From assembly GCA_003519585.1 (NCBI GenBank), contig DOWL01000161.1, forward strand, positions 20,542-28,826: a stretch of 8,285 nucleotides of DNA, in the 5' to 3' direction. A program made the position numbers and the translations under genes. Shown here in pieces: positions 1 through 5,871 of this stretch. Numbering within the stretch: the first letter of the stretch is position 1; each line of letters begins with the position of its first letter. The notes below the pieces were generated by a model. That model made no database searches. It had not been told where the DNA came from and saw only the letters and a list, made by a program, of their open reading frames with translations. This DNA comes from Nocardioides sp. (GTDB lineage: Bacteria; Actinomycetota; Actinomycetes; Propionibacteriales; Nocardioidaceae).

Positions 1-189
1 ATCCCACACCGCCCGGGCCAGGCGTTCACCTGCCGGTGTCGGGGAGTAGGGCAGGAAGTCAGAAGGGGAGTGCCCCACGAGCAGGCGGGCCAGGACCTGC
101 TGGATCGACTCCTCACGGCTCGACGGGCGAGACGGCGGCGTGCCCAGGCTCGCCAGCCACGGGGAGTGCCACGCGAGGACGCCACTCAT
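1..189 (-). CDS. Unrecognised protein, 5' part only (runs off the left edge)
   Basis: An open minus-strand frame of 63 codons begins with ATG at 189 and is still open at position 1. Third codon positions are strongly G/C biased, as expected of a real gene in this genome, and no stop occurs. The start is chosen for the AAGGGG Shine-Dalgarno-like sequence at 193-198, although the spacing of three bases is short. An in-frame GTG at 217-219 is an alternative, and the frame is closed by TAA at 286-288. The visible N-terminus has a Ser/Pro-rich stretch, then a likely helix with REESIQQVLARLL, then a region ending in AGERLARAVWD. I recognise no family. It lies 113 bases after the two-nuclease operon on the same strand, so it may be a third member of that operon or have its own promoter. 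Confidence 0.6.
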   Translation of the reverse strand, partial: MSGVLAWHSPWLASLGTPPSRPSSREESIQQVLARLLVGHSPSDFLPYSPTPAGERLARAVWD

Positions 190-302
190 GCGCCCCTTGA
201 TAGCAGGCTGCTCCGACACTTGGACACCCGCGCGCTTCCGTGTCCTTGCGGTCTTTGGGAGCCGGCCGATGAAGGACGGCGAAACTTAACCCGGGGAGCA
301 GG
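190..302. other. Short intergenic gap on the minus strand
   Basis: These 113 bases separate the stop of the second nuclease gene from the start of the left-edge gene. I see no convincing factor-independent terminator (no GC-rich hairpin followed by a T run in the leftward direction) and no clear -35/-10 pair. Read-through from the nuclease operon is therefore possible but not shown. Confidence 0.4.
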
Positions 303-1493
303 TCAGTCGGGCTGAGGAGGGGTGGACGGCGGCAGCATCTGGACCTGGGGAACGTTGGCGCCGTTCCATTGGCTGATCTTCGCGATGCGCCAGGGGATCT
401 CGGGGGCGAGGACCTCGAGGTGGGACCGCTCGTACTTCCCGATCTTCGGTGCTTTGCCGTCCTTGCCGCCGATCGCGAACAGCAGGTTGGTCGCGGCGGT
501 CGGGCTGGCGTAGAGGCGGTCACGGAGCCAGGTGGCGTTGTCTTCGCGTGTTGCCCAGACCCAGTAGTCGAGGCCTTGGAGGATCAGCATCTCGTCGGAG
601 TCGAGCTTGGTCTCGACGACGACGATGTCGCCGGCGCCGTCGATACCGGCTAGGTCGATGAAACCGCGTCCTCGTCGAGGTTCGGTCTGACCGCCGGCCG
701 GTCGCCATGCAGGCACTTCGCGGAGCAGGGGTTCCTCGAGCAGCAGCGCGTTGGGGTAGCGACGTAGCTGGCCCTGCATGTGGTGCTCTTCGAACTTCCC
801 GAACTCCTTGCCGTGCGCCTGTCCGATACCGACGGCCACTTCGTTCTGGATCGCTTTGAACGTCGTCGAGGTCAGCGGAGCGTCGATCTCGTGGAGCGTG
901 GCCGGCGCATCCTTGGCGTCGATGCCGGCTCGGATCTTCACTTTCTGCTTGCCCTCGATCGTCAGCACCCGCTGCCCGTTGCAAGACCAGCCGCGAAGGT
1001 TGCGCCGGTGAGCTTCGACCAGGTCTTCATGCGCGGTTGCCCACTCGGTGAGCTCACGCACCCATTGGGTCGCGTGGGGACCGAGGCGGTAGGGCCGTGA
1101 GGTCTCGCACTCACCGGCGGCGTCGCGGCTCTCCTGCTTGGTCAGCTTCGGCGGCTGTTGCAGAAGCTTGCCGCGGGAATGCACCCAGATCCCAATGTCG
1201 GCGGTGAGCCAGGGCTGCCGGAAGCGGGTGGGGTAGGCCCATTGCTGCGGGAGGACCAGGCGCAGTGGCCGGCCCTGGGCCAACGAGAGCGCGTGCGCCA
1301 GGACGGTGTCGGTGGCTGAGCCTTCTTGCTCACCGACGACAGCAAGCAGTTCGTCTTTCCGCTCGAACCACACCGCCCGCGTTGTCCAGCCGCGTCGTGG
1401 CGGGACGCGCTTGAAGCCGTCGCCGAGTTGGCTTGCGATGGTCTCGCTTGTCTGGGCTGCGAAACGCGCCCGACGCTCTGCGACGGATGTCAT
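303..1493 (-). CDS. PD-(D/E)XK nuclease-like protein, second gene of the two-nuclease operon
   Basis: The 396-residue protein carries a C-terminal PD-(D/E)XK nuclease-like core. GFID (Asp280) ends one strand, VVVETK (Glu294, Lys296) follows, then QGLDY (Gln306) on the next helix. This D-x13-E-x-K-x9-Q spacing is typical of DNA-cleaving members of the superfamily. An upstream helix with KFEEHH (about 233-238) may supply the extra acidic residue. Residues 1-250 match no family I know. They contain an alternating strand/helix stretch (about 40-105) that could be a second, degenerate alpha/beta fold. The frame continues upstream to 1967, but ATG at 1493 is chosen because it overlaps the TGA of the preceding gene as ATGA, indicating translational coupling, and because the upstream extension is an Arg/Pro-rich shadow of that gene. 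Probable role: DNA cleavage or nucleic-acid processing together with the upstream nuclease. The substrate is unknown. Confidence 0.85.
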   Translation of the reverse strand: MTSVAERRARFAAQTSETIASQLGDGFKRVPPRRGWTTRAVWFERKDELLAVVGEQEGSATDTVLAHALSLAQGRPLRLVLPQQWAYPTRFRQPWLTADIGIWVHSRGKLLQQPPKLTKQESRDAAGECETSRPYRLGPHATQWVRELTEWATAHEDLVEAHRRNLRGWSCNGQRVLTIEGKQKVKIRAGIDAKDAPATLHEIDAPLTSTTFKAIQNEVAVGIGQAHGKEFGKFEEHHMQGQLRRYPNALLLEEPLLREVPAWRPAGGQTEPRRGRGFIDLAGIDGAGDIVVVETKLDSDEMLILQGLDYWVWATREDNATWLRDRLYASPTAATNLLFAIGGKDGKAPKIGKYERSHLEVLAPEIPWRIAKISQWNGANVPQVQMLPPSTPPQPD

Positions 1494-3412
1494 CGCTCCA
1501 TGCTCCAGGACTGGGTGTAGGCGGTGAGCTCCGCGAGCGCCTCGGCGAGCTGCCCGGTCGTCGCGGTCTGGTCGACTTTGCGGTAGCGGTAGACGAAGTC
1601 CGGCGCGAAGCGCTGCCAGGCCCCGGGCTGGAAGGCCTTGGGCTCGAGGAGGTCGCCGAGGACGGACTCGGCTGCGGTGAAGTCGACCCAACTGGCGTAC
1701 TCGGCCTCGGCCACCTCGGCGCGCGCCGCCGCGAGCCGCTTGCCCTTGCCCGCGAGTCCGGGATCGCGGACCAGGACGAACAGGCGTAGCTGGTTCTCTT
1801 GGAACTGCCAGCCGATGCTGCGGTTTTCGGTGAGGTGGCGGGTGTAGGTGATCAGCCCCATGGACCTGCTGATGTCGACGTCGAGGGGAAGCTGCTGCCC
1901 GTATTCGTCCGAGATCGCCTGGGCGAGCCCGGTGAAGCGCATCCGCTGTAGCGGTCCAGTGAACCACTTGAACCCGAGGTCGCCGCCCAGGGCTTCGGCG
2001 ACGGAGAACGGTCCGTCGAGATCGCGGCGCGGGTCGACAGCGTCCTTGACTTCCACGAGGCGGTGCACGAGGGTCCGGTAGCGGTCGAACAGGTCCGCAT
2101 CGGAGCCTAGGTGGTCGCAGTCGACCATTTCCAGGGCCCGCAGCAGGGATTCGTAGCTCACCCTCCGCCAGGGCGCGGGGAGGTCGAAGTTGGGGTCCAT
2201 CAGGGTGAGCAGGAAGTAGGAGGTGTCGGGCGCGCCGCCGCGTCCGTGCCCCTGGGACCAGGGGAGGGTCACTTCGGCGTACTTCTCGAGCTGCTCGCGG
2301 TAGGGGATGGAGTACAGCTTGTTCTCCACCACGAAGCGAGCCTTGTCGTCACTGCGCTGGGCGACCAGGTCGAGGTGGCGCCACTCGCGCCACACCTGGA
2401 GCCGGTGCAGCGGGTCGGGCCCTTCGAACAGGGCCCGCAGCGGGGCGCTCGGGACGGGGTGCTGCGACATGAGCCAGCCGAGAGTGTTGCTGTGGAACAG
2501 TTCCTGGGCAGCGCGAGACATCGACCAGAGGAGGTCGCCTTCCATCGCACTGAGCAGCGGTTCGATCTGCTCGGCCAGACCGGGCTCGAAGGCACGGACC
2601 TTGGAGAGCGCCGGCGGCGCCTTCACGGCAGTTGTCGCGCGGAAGGCGGTGATCCCGTCCAAGTCTCCGGACGGGACGTACTTGACCGGGTTCTGCGAAC
2701 CCTGTGAGAAGAGGGCCGAGACGTCGAGCCCTCGCCACTGTTGTGCATCGGGAGCGACTCTGCCGTCGAACCCGATCCGGTTCTCCTCTCCCGCCTGGGG
2801 CGACGGCTCCCATCCCAGTGGCTCGTAGACCTCGCGGACGATCCCGTGGGCGACGGCGAACACTTTCGTTACCTGCTCGGCCCGGGTTGGTGACATCACC
2901 CAGAACCCGCGGGTGGCTTCGTAGAGCTCCTCGGCGGTGATGCCATCCGACCAGCTCTGGTTCACCCTGAGCAGGAGGAACAGGTCGCCAGCGTCGACAC
3001 TGGTCTTCGGCTCGGCGGGCGACGGGGCCGGCGCAGTCGTCGACGCACCGCCCAGCGTCGCGGCGACGGTGGTGTAGCGGACGGGGTTCGAGGCTCCCTG
3101 GGGGTAGAGGTGTTTCACGCTCCGCCCGACGAAGGTGGTGTGGTCGGGAGCGGTCTCCCCGTGGAATGCGACCCTGCCCATGGCGTCTGGTGACGTGGAG
3201 GTCTCCCACCGGGTGGGCACGTAAGCCGCAATGATCTGGGAGTCCGCGACCGCCAGGACCCGCTGGGCCCGCTGGGCTTGCACCGGGTTCGCCTTCCACC
3301 ACTTCCGGGCCAGCTCGTACAGCTCGCCGTCACCGGCAGCGAGGGCGGCCGACTTCCCGACCTTGACGAGCATGACGAGGTCGTCATCGCCAAGAGCATC
3401 CGCGTATTCCAC
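1490..3412 (-). CDS. PD-(D/E)XK nuclease protein (PDDEXK_4-like) with two N-terminal repeat modules
   Basis: The 640-residue protein begins with GTG at 3412, six bases after an AGGAG ribosome binding site. Residues 11-113 and 143-246 are two diverged copies of one module. Each has ELYE(A/L)xRxxW, a V(F/L)AVA strand, a YxPxxWE motif and a closing QG(A/S)xNPV(R/K)Y motif. An Ala/Pro/Ser/Thr-rich linker (about 121-140) joins them. Residues 285-430 resemble the PDDEXK_4 family: ELFHSNTLGWL (Glu304), RHLDLV (Asp348), FVVENK (Glu363, Lys365) and YREQLEKY (Gln374), a complete catalytic set. Residues 470-610 are unrecognised. It is the first gene of a minus-strand operon, coupled by ATGA to a second nuclease-like gene. 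The module pair may bind or recognise the target (inference). I have seen similar single modules in other nuclease-type proteins but cannot name the family. It is most likely a defence or restriction-type nuclease. Confidence 0.88.
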   Translation of the reverse strand: MEYADALGDDDLVMLVKVGKSAALAAGDGELYELARKWWKANPVQAQRAQRVLAVADSQIIAAYVPTRWETSTSPDAMGRVAFHGETAPDHTTFVGRSVKHLYPQGASNPVRYTTVAATLGGASTTAPAPSPAEPKTSVDAGDLFLLLRVNQSWSDGITAEELYEATRGFWVMSPTRAEQVTKVFAVAHGIVREVYEPLGWEPSPQAGEENRIGFDGRVAPDAQQWRGLDVSALFSQGSQNPVKYVPSGDLDGITAFRATTAVKAPPALSKVRAFEPGLAEQIEPLLSAMEGDLLWSMSRAAQELFHSNTLGWLMSQHPVPSAPLRALFEGPDPLHRLQVWREWRHLDLVAQRSDDKARFVVENKLYSIPYREQLEKYAEVTLPWSQGHGRGGAPDTSYFLLTLMDPNFDLPAPWRRVSYESLLRALEMVDCDHLGSDADLFDRYRTLVHRLVEVKDAVDPRRDLDGPFSVAEALGGDLGFKWFTGPLQRMRFTGLAQAISDEYGQQLPLDVDISRSMGLITYTRHLTENRSIGWQFQENQLRLFVLVRDPGLAGKGKRLAAARAEVAEAEYASWVDFTAAESVLGDLLEPKAFQPGAWQRFAPDFVYRYRKVDQTATTGQLAEALAELTAYTQSWSMER

Positions 3413-3420
3413 CTCGGGCT

Positions 3421-3425
3421 CCTTC
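3421..3425 (-). promoter_or_regulatory. Ribosome binding site deciding the GTG start of the 640-residue nuclease gene
   Basis: On the minus strand GGAAGGAGCCCGAGGTG places a strong AAGGAG Shine-Dalgarno core with a normal spacing before the GTG at 3412. This supports GTG as the true start. No ATG with a comparable signal lies nearby in frame. Confidence 0.7.
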
Positions 3426-3450
3426 CGGTTGTTGATGGAGCCATGCTGCC

Positions 3451-3524
3451 GTGGTCAGCCGCATTGTGCCGGTGACCCGGGTAACCGCTGCCCGTTTCGC
3501 ATCTGTCCGCCGCCGGCTGACCAC
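3451..3524. repeat. 11-base inverted repeat flanking the first operator
   Basis: GTGGTCAGCCG at 3451-3461 and CGGCTGACCAC at 3514-3524 are exact reverse complements separated by 52 bases. The central palindrome at 3471-3486 sits between them, not exactly centred. Each arm reads CGGCTGACCAC in the direction of the gene it precedes. The arms share a TGACC core with the operator, so they may be secondary binding half-sites. A long looped hairpin is less likely. Function is not shown. Confidence 0.5.
3471..3487. promoter_or_regulatory. Candidate operator, copy 1 (GGTGACCCGGGTAACC)
   Basis: GGTGACCCGGGTAACC (3471-3486) equals its reverse complement except at one base pair of positions (4 and 13). 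It is built of two GGTNACC heptamers around a central CG. The same 16 bases plus the following G recur exactly at 4243-4259. It lies 58 bases from the GTG of the leftward nuclease operon and 50 bases before the GTG of the regulator gene. If transcription of the regulator starts at 3537, the site is centred near -58, an activator-type position. The likely ligand is the 236-residue helix-turn-helix-like protein encoded next door (inference). Confidence 0.65.
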
Positions 3525-3530
3525 TACTGT
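3525..3530 (+). promoter_or_regulatory. Candidate -10 box giving a leaderless regulator mRNA
   Basis: TACTGT fits the actinobacterial TANNNT -10 pattern and ends six bases before the GTG at 3537, so transcription would start on or very near the start codon. No ribosome binding site precedes this GTG, which agrees with a leaderless transcript. No good -35 hexamer is visible at the usual distance, which agrees with a promoter that needs an activator. Confidence 0.4.
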
Positions 3531-3536
3531 CGGGGC

Positions 3537-4247
3537 GTGGAGGATGAGCTCCAAGCCCGAGTGACCCTGAAGCTGGCCGACGGCAAGCGAGGGCCGTTCG
3601 GCGTGCCCCGCTGGGACGTGATGTCAGTCGGTCGCACCCAGGGATACGCACTACACATCCCGAACCGCTGGGTACCGAACAAGCTCTGTCGCTTCCTGCC
3701 CTACGACCTGGGCTGGGTCGTCCAGGTCGGCCCACGAGCGCGAATGCGCGTCGACGACGGCGGTCAAGTCGGCTCTCACGTCTTCGACCGGGGCGCGGTC
3801 GTCGCGCTGCAGCAGGGACGAGCGTTGCTGTCCTTTCCCGAGCTCGACGATCACTGCGCCCTGGGCGTCGTGATCGGAGCCGACGCCGCAGCCGGCCTCG
3901 AGGAACTGCACGACACGTTCATCGACGAGCACCCGCGCAGCCCGACGGCATACGCCGCGCGCGCGGTCGTGATGACCCCCAAGCAACGGCAGGTGGTGGC
4001 CACTACGTTCGCGTACCTCCTGCTCGGTACCAAGAAGCCGGTCAACATTACCGCCTCGGCCGCCGCAGCACTGGGACAGAACGAGCAGGCCATCAAGAGC
4101 GCCCTGGGCAAGGTCCGGGCCAAGGTCAACGCCGAACGCTGGGGTCCCGACCTGGAGTCCTACGAGCAGCTCGGCCACTACCTCATCCACCTCACCCGCA
4201 ACGTCACCTGGGACGACCTGCCCGAGGACCTGCGCCGGCAGGGGTGA
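3537..4247 (+). CDS. Probable transcription regulator with FHA-like N-terminus and helix-turn-helix-like C-terminus
   Basis: The 236-residue protein starts at GTG 3537, chosen because the frame upstream is antisense to the nuclease gene and a -10-like TACTGT ends just before it. Residues 8-115 are predicted mainly beta. VMSVGRTQGYALHIP (about 28-42), a WVVQVG strand, a Gly-rich turn and an ALQQGRALLSF stretch recall an FHA fold, but the canonical Ser-Arg/His phosphothreonine-binding signature is not evident, so it would be degenerate. Residues 146-200 resemble a sigma-region-4/LuxR-type helix-turn-helix: MTPKQRQVVAT, a Leu-rich helix, then ASAAAALGQNEQAIKSALGKVRAKV, with the recognition helix near 183-195. 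The stop codon lies inside the second operator copy. It likely binds the two operators to control itself, the leftward nucleases and the downstream ADP-ribosylglycohydrolase operon. Recognition is by pattern only. Confidence 0.75.
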   Translation: MEDELQARVTLKLADGKRGPFGVPRWDVMSVGRTQGYALHIPNRWVPNKLCRFLPYDLGWVVQVGPRARMRVDDGGQVGSHVFDRGAVVALQQGRALLSFPELDDHCALGVVIGADAAAGLEELHDTFIDEHPRSPTAYAARAVVMTPKQRQVVATTFAYLLLGTKKPVNITASAAAALGQNEQAIKSALGKVRAKVNAERWGPDLESYEQLGHYLIHLTRNVTWDDLPEDLRRQG

Positions 4248-4259
4248 CCCGGGTAACCG
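4243..4259. promoter_or_regulatory. Candidate operator, copy 2 (overlaps the regulator stop codon)
   Basis: GGTGACCCGGGTAACCG is identical over 17 bases to the copy at 3471-3487. The TGA of the regulator gene (4245-4247) is part of it. It lies 70 bases before the ATG of the ADP-ribosylglycohydrolase fusion gene, a natural place for control of that operon. Exact conservation in a position where one half is also coding suggests selection on the DNA site. I found no third copy in the window. Confidence 0.65.
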
Positions 4260-4329
4260 GCCACTGACGGACCTCTGGCGCATCGTTGTCCTCGCCGACG
4301 ATCGATCGGCAACACAGGGAGGCCTGAGG
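4260..4329 (+). promoter_or_regulatory. Leader and ribosome binding site of the three-gene operon
   Basis: This leader follows operator copy 2. AGGGAGG (4316-4322), seven bases before the ATG at 4330, is a strong ribosome binding site and fixes that start. A small dyad, GCCGA (4294-4298) with TCGGC (4306-4310), is present but too weak to call a terminator. No unambiguous -10/-35 pair is visible. The promoter may depend on the regulator, or the operon may be read through from the regulator gene. Confidence 0.55.
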
Positions 4330-5871
4330 ATGAAAACGAACCAGCAGCGGCTCACCGCCGCCCAGACCGACCGTGCCTGTGGCGTGCTCCTCGCATCCGC
4401 GGTCGGCGATGCACTCGGCGCCGGGTATGAGTTCGGGACGGCGACCTATCACGGCTGGCCGGCGATGATCGGCGGTGGACTCGGCGGCTTCGCGCCGGGG
4501 GAGTGGACCGACGACACGGCTCAGGCCCTCGCGATCGCCGCAGTCGCCGCCACCGGAGCAGACCTGCGCGATTCGCAGGCCCTCGACGCGATCGCCGCGA
4601 ACTTCGCGGCCTGGTACGCCGGCAACCCCCCGGACGTCGGCATCCAGACCGGGCGGGTCCTGCGCATCGCAGGACCCGACGCCACCGCCGCGGCCATGAC
4701 CGCCGCCGCGCGCGCCGTCCACGACCGGACCGGCCGCAGCGCCGGCAACGGGTCGCTGATGCGCACCGCACCAGTCGCGCTGGCGCACCTCGACGACCCC
4801 ACAGCGTTGGTCGAGGCCGCGATGGCCGTGAGCGCCCTCACCCACCACCAGGACATCGCCTGCGAGGCCGCGGCGCTGTGGTGCCTGATGATCCGCCACA
4901 CCGTGCTCACCGGGGACCTCCCCGACCTCGACACCTGGGACGGTTTCACGGAGCTGGGCGCGCGAGCCAGCTCGGGCACCGATTGGCGCGCCGTGCTCGC
5001 CGAGGCCGAGGCACGCCCAGCATCGCACTTCCGTGTCAACGGCTGGGCCGTGGGCGCTCTGCAGGCGGCCTGGTCGGCGATCGTCCAGACCCCCGTACCC
5101 GGTGACCTCCCGTGCCGGCACCTCCAGACCGCCCTGGCCACCGCGATCGGCATCGGTGAAGACACCGACACCGTGGCCGCGATCGCCGGCGCGCTGCTCG
5201 GCGCCAGGTGGGGCTCCAGCGCGGTCCCGCAACAGTGGTCGGCCATCGTCCACGGGTGGAGCCCGGACGGTGACGCCCACGGGCCAGACCTGGTGCGGCT
5301 GGCACAGTTGACCGCGCAGGGAGGCCGATCGATGGGACGCAGCGGCTGGCCCACGTGCGACTACATGGACTATCGCGGCTGGGGTGGCGAGTCGACCTAC
5401 GTCGCACACCCCCTCGTCGAGGGCGTCTGGATCGGCGGCGCGCTGCCCCTGGACGACCTATCCGCCGAGATCGACGCGGTGGTGAGCCTGTGCCGGGTCG
5501 GCGTGACTCAGGTACCACCCGGCCTCACCCACCACGTCGTACGGCTCCTCGACACCGACGCCGCCGACAACCCGAACATCGAGTTCGTGATCGACGACGC
5601 CGCACGGACCGTCCTGTCGCTGCGCGAGGAGGGCAAACGCGTGTTCTTGCACTGCGTGGCCGCCCACAGCCGCACCCCGACCGTCGCTGTGCGGGTGGCC
5701 ATGCTTGCCGGCGCCTCGCTCGGCGACGCGACCCGGGCGGTACTCGGCGCGCTCCCGATGGCCCAGCCCCGATCCTTCCTGCGCGAGGCCCTCGAGCGGC
5801 TGGCCGAGCGAGACGGTTCTGTCGGAGGTCCCAGCGACAATGATCGAGACAAGAGAAGGGTCGAGCGATGA
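4330..5871 (+). CDS. ADP-ribosylglycohydrolase fused to a dual-specificity/tyrosine-phosphatase-like domain
   Basis: The 513-residue protein has two enzyme domains. Residues 14-330 carry the ADP-ribosylglycohydrolase (DraG/ARH) motifs in order: GVLLASAVGDALGA, the metal-binding EWTDDT (Thr60, Asp61, Asp62), GNGSLMR (139-145), THH (171-173) and GEDTDTVAAIAGALLGA (Asp278, Asp280, Thr281). This family uses two Mg ions to remove ADP-ribose from modified protein, nucleic acid or small molecules. Residues 362-493 resemble a dual-specificity phosphatase: VEGVWIGGALPLDDL at the start, then HCVAAHSRT with the CX5R loop (Cys442, Arg448). The general acid is probably Asp408 or Asp410. The Lys/Arg/Asp-rich tail looks disordered. 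Both active sites look intact. It is the first gene of an operon, with a strong ribosome binding site, and overlaps the next gene by ATGA. Likely role: reversal of ADP-ribosylation with removal of a phosphate; the substrate is unknown. Confidence 0.93.
   Translation: MKTNQQRLTAAQTDRACGVLLASAVGDALGAGYEFGTATYHGWPAMIGGGLGGFAPGEWTDDTAQALAIAAVAATGADLRDSQALDAIAANFAAWYAGNPPDVGIQTGRVLRIAGPDATAAAMTAAARAVHDRTGRSAGNGSLMRTAPVALAHLDDPTALVEAAMAVSALTHHQDIACEAAALWCLMIRHTVLTGDLPDLDTWDGFTELGARASSGTDWRAVLAEAEARPASHFRVNGWAVGALQAAWSAIVQTPVPGDLPCRHLQTALATAIGIGEDTDTVAAIAGALLGARWGSSAVPQQWSAIVHGWSPDGDAHGPDLVRLAQLTAQGGRSMGRSGWPTCDYMDYRGWGGESTYVAHPLVEGVWIGGALPLDDLSAEIDAVVSLCRVGVTQVPPGLTHHVVRLLDTDAADNPNIEFVIDDAARTVLSLREEGKRVFLHCVAAHSRTPTVAVRVAMLAGASLGDATRAVLGALPMAQPRSFLREALERLAERDGSVGGPSDNDRDKRRVER

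Larger units (their letters stand above)
3413..3536. promoter_or_regulatory. Divergent promoter region between the two-nuclease operon and the regulator gene
   Basis: These 124 bases lie between two GTG starts that point away from each other, so promoters for both directions should be here. The region contains a near-perfect 16-base palindrome (3471-3486) and an 11-base inverted repeat whose arms (3451-3461 and 3514-3524) flank that palindrome. A candidate rightward -10 box is at 3525-3530. For leftward transcription, CACAAT (minus strand, 3468-3463) is a weak -10 candidate that would place the palindrome over the -35 area. Such a layout would let one protein control both directions; this is inference. 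Confidence 0.6.

Noticed and set aside
1494..1967. Upstream extension of the second nuclease frame to an ATG at 1967
   Set aside because: The extra 158 residues are Arg/Pro/Ala-rich frame-shadow composition inside the first nuclease gene; the ATG at 1493 with ATGA overlap is the natural start.
2111..2707. 198-residue plus-strand open frame inside the 640-residue nuclease gene
   Set aside because: Antisense to the PD-(D/E)XK domain, with no family resemblance and no ribosome binding site.
3231..3536. Upstream extension of the regulator frame to an ATG at 3231
   Set aside because: It would run antisense through the nuclease gene and across the divergent promoter region; the GTG at 3537 fits the promoter and the protein's domain start.
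4294..4310. GCCGA/TCGGC dyad as a transcription terminator after the regulator
   Set aside because: A five-base stem without a T run is too weak, and it lies just before the next gene's ribosome binding site.
4204..5409. 401-residue minus-strand open frame opposite the ADP-ribosylglycohydrolase gene
   Set aside because: It is antisense to a gene with complete catalytic motifs, is rich in Gly/Arg/Val without any recognisable domain, and is typical of shadow frames in GC-rich DNA.
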